Shown in pieces: positions 61,612 through 64,000 of a stretch of 64,000 bases of DNA. A program made the translations under genes and the position numbers. Positions within the stretch are counted from its first letter, which is position 1, and every line of letters begins with the position of its first letter. Origin of the DNA: Agelaius tricolor (lineage: Eukaryota > Chordata > Aves > Passeriformes > Icteridae); NCBI GenBank assembly GCA_023055355.1, contig JALJCS010000002.1, positions 82,361,001-82,425,000 on the forward strand, given 5' to 3'. The notes under the pieces are model-generated. The model was not told the origin of the DNA. It saw only the letters and a list, made by a program, of their open reading frames with translations, and did not search any database.

Positions 61612-64000
61612 CTTGGTTTTGTTAAAATGCAACAAATTATTGCAAGTATCAGACCATGAAAATCATGGAAATTCAAAAGTAGTTTTATACCTACGTTCTG
61701 AAACTTTCCTTTATGTTTACCATTTTCCTAGTGGTTTTTGGTTTTCTTTCTTGTAGTGCTTCAATAAGTCAAAGAAACTCTTTGGCTGAATGAGATTTTA
61801 GGTAAGTAGGAAGGAAAAAAAACCCAAACAATTTGGAAACAATGTCAGCTTAGGGCTGGTAATAAGAACAACCTGCTCTTGGCAAAGTTAAAATCATTTT
61901 TTTTTCGTTGTTTAGAATGATTCATCTAAGTTTTCTAATACCTAGGATATCAATCGGAATTACTTGGGCTGACCTTTTTTATAGGGATGAATGCTTGCCT
62001 ACACAAAACAAAATTTCATTTTGACTCTTGATAACTGTGTCTTAGTATATTTCTTCCAAAGCTGAAAAACTTTTGACCCAATTTATCAAACCAGGTAATT
62101 ATTTTGGGAGTGTTGCTAGCATCATAAGTGTCTCCAAATCTACACAGGGAATAAGAAACAAGCAAGGAGACAAGTGGAGCAAAATGACTTTATGGAATAG
62201 CAGTTCTGTATCATAGACCCTAAGATGTTTTTCTTCATACCACACAGACTGGAGAAATGGACTACTAATTCTCCTTTTAGTTTATGCTTTGGTTTTCTAC
62301 CAAAAGAAGCTAGAACTGTAAAGGGACAGCGCAACCAATTTCTTGAGACAACCAAGGGGTTTTTGGAGATCTGAAATTGGCATAAACATCTGCACAGACA
62401 CAACCTTTCAGATCTTGCCATGCTTCCCCTGAAATTTTTCATTATAGCATCTCCCTTACTGTGACTGAAGTTCGCTCAAGGTGTCCTGGAAAGCCAGGTG
62501 TAGCATGCAATTTCAGAAGTATATCTAATGCAAATGGAAAAGCAAGCACATGCATAGCAGTATTTCTGCAATTAATATGTGTTGTGGGAAATGGCATTAT
62601 GGAGGTTACAGCATGGAGAAGTATGATTGGATTTATTTGAGCACTAATCCAAGAATATAGTCTATAAGAGTTGTGTGGCCTGCATATGCTACTACAGCAT
62701 ATACAACCATCCAGGTGGCACATGCCTTCTTGTAGTGAATTGTAATTAATATTGCAATGAAAGCTAAGGAATGTCACATTCCACAGGTGAGTTTGCTTTG
62801 CTAGATGGAAATGTCTGGATATATGTGGCTAACATGAGGTTTGCACTGTATTCAGATGGACCAATTCAGATAGAAATATTTTATCCTTCAAAACATGTCC
62901 TCTGTCTATCAGTATCAATTTACAGCTTGAGATTCTTCTTGCTTAATTGTCTGTTGTGATATAGGAGGAAAATTGGCATCTTTACTGGCAGGCTCTGAAA
63001 AATGAAGCAATGATAGTCTTTACAGAGCATTGTGGAAAAAGTTCAGCTTTCTGTTGTTGATGTGGGAGATTTTGTGCTCTGGGACTACCAAACCAGCATG
63101 CTTTAAAACCAGTCACTGCACTCCAAAATGTCACTTCACTTCATTTGACTACATTATAAAGGTATCTCTATTAAACACAAAATTTTAAACTCAGAAGAAT
63201 TATAAGATGTTAAAAAGAAATCTTCAATAACTTAGATATTTTACAACAATCATTTACTTCTAATAATCTTGAAAAGATTTTCAGATACTTATCTATAAAA
63301 AATATATTGTAAAACTTGAAAACAAATTCTGTCAGTCATTGTCAACCATATAGTGTAGCTAGTGATGAGATTATACATTTATATGAGTGCAGAAAAGATT
63401 TTTAGTGTTTCTTTTAAACAGAGAAGTAAATGAATGAGGGAAGGAAGATTAGAGATAATGTATAAAAAGCCATTTTAGATTGCTCTACAGGAAGGACAGT
63501 CAAAACAAACTGGAAATAACAGGAGTTTAAATGTTAAGATTGGATATGATATTAATACAGGTTTTGAAATCAATAACTGTTGTGCTATAAGTCAGAACTA
63601 AAATATACGAATAACAGATGTATAATAATTGAAAAACAGAGATACCATTTACTGACTATAAAAGGTTGGATTTTTTGTTTTATTTTGTTTTCTATGTGAC
63701 AGATCTGCCAGGAATATTTTGGAGTACTTAGCTGTAGTCTTTCCAAACACAGAACACAAGAAAAGTAAAATAGCCTGTTAACCTGCCAGATTACATTTAT
63801 TTGCTGAAAAAGAAGAAATGCAGAGTGACACTAGGTATTATGTCATGTTAACTGGTTAGATATGTTTTTAGAGAACATTTAGATATTTTGATAAGAGATC
63901 CTTAAGATACACTGCATCATTCCAAGGAATGTATTTTCTGTTCTTTGTACCTAAACTGGTACAAAACTCTTAGTAACTTCTAGGACAAGAGAAAATGGCC
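61612..64000. other. AT-rich non-genic stretch, nothing recognised
   Basis: About 2.4 kb to the window end without a recognisable gene or repeat. An open frame at 62771-62959 has no identifiable motif. Short A and T runs are present. Confidence 0.5.

Overview
This window looks like bird nuclear DNA: an AT-rich gene desert or long intron with no recognisable complete protein-coding gene. The case for a bird is the repeat content. Chicken-repeat-1 (CR1) LINE fragments occur on both strands, and one ends in the diagnostic CR1 tail of three 8-bp ATTCTGTG units. There are also solo long terminal repeats (LTRs) that I recognise from memory as an avian endogenous-retrovirus type, common in songbirds. 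I saw no bacterial-type operons, rRNA, tRNA or CRISPR array. Order, species and chromosome cannot be read from the sequence.

Layout. A decayed CR1 reverse-transcriptase piece lies at 0.77-1.1 kb, and an unexplained GC-rich islet at 3.7-4.0 kb. CR1 fragments follow at 13.2-13.5 kb (-), 17.8-18.5 kb (+) and 22.7-23.3 kb (+, with a duplicated 3' end). At 30.2-31.75 kb a long (-) CR1 composite is split by an inserted element that looks like a solo LTR. Next come a (-) CR1 piece at 36.85-37.05 kb, a possible LTR at 37.4-37.9 kb, and an LTR of family A at 41.15-41.94 kb. An unclassified GC-richer block lies at 44.4-44.9 kb and a (-) CR1 3' end at 49.84-50.09 kb.

The densest part is 56.7-61.6 kb. 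It holds two same-strand CR1 3' ends, a truncated family A LTR on the minus strand, and a near-complete family A LTR on the plus strand. The plus-strand LTR is interrupted by a younger solo LTR flanked by a 5-6 bp target-site duplication. Between these blocks is AT-rich sequence with simple repeats and poly-A/T runs.

No genes are seen working together. The only coding traces are pieces of CR1 ORF2; the copy at 57.99-58.60 kb still reads through about 200 codons to its stop. Two short open segments with good splice signals (45605-45752 and 50642-50725) are noted as speculative exon candidates only. I found no convincing new biological system. The most informative structures are the nested LTRs, the head-to-head LTR pair, the duplicated CR1 tail and the split CR1. 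Repeat calls rest on remembered family sequence, since no database could be searched.
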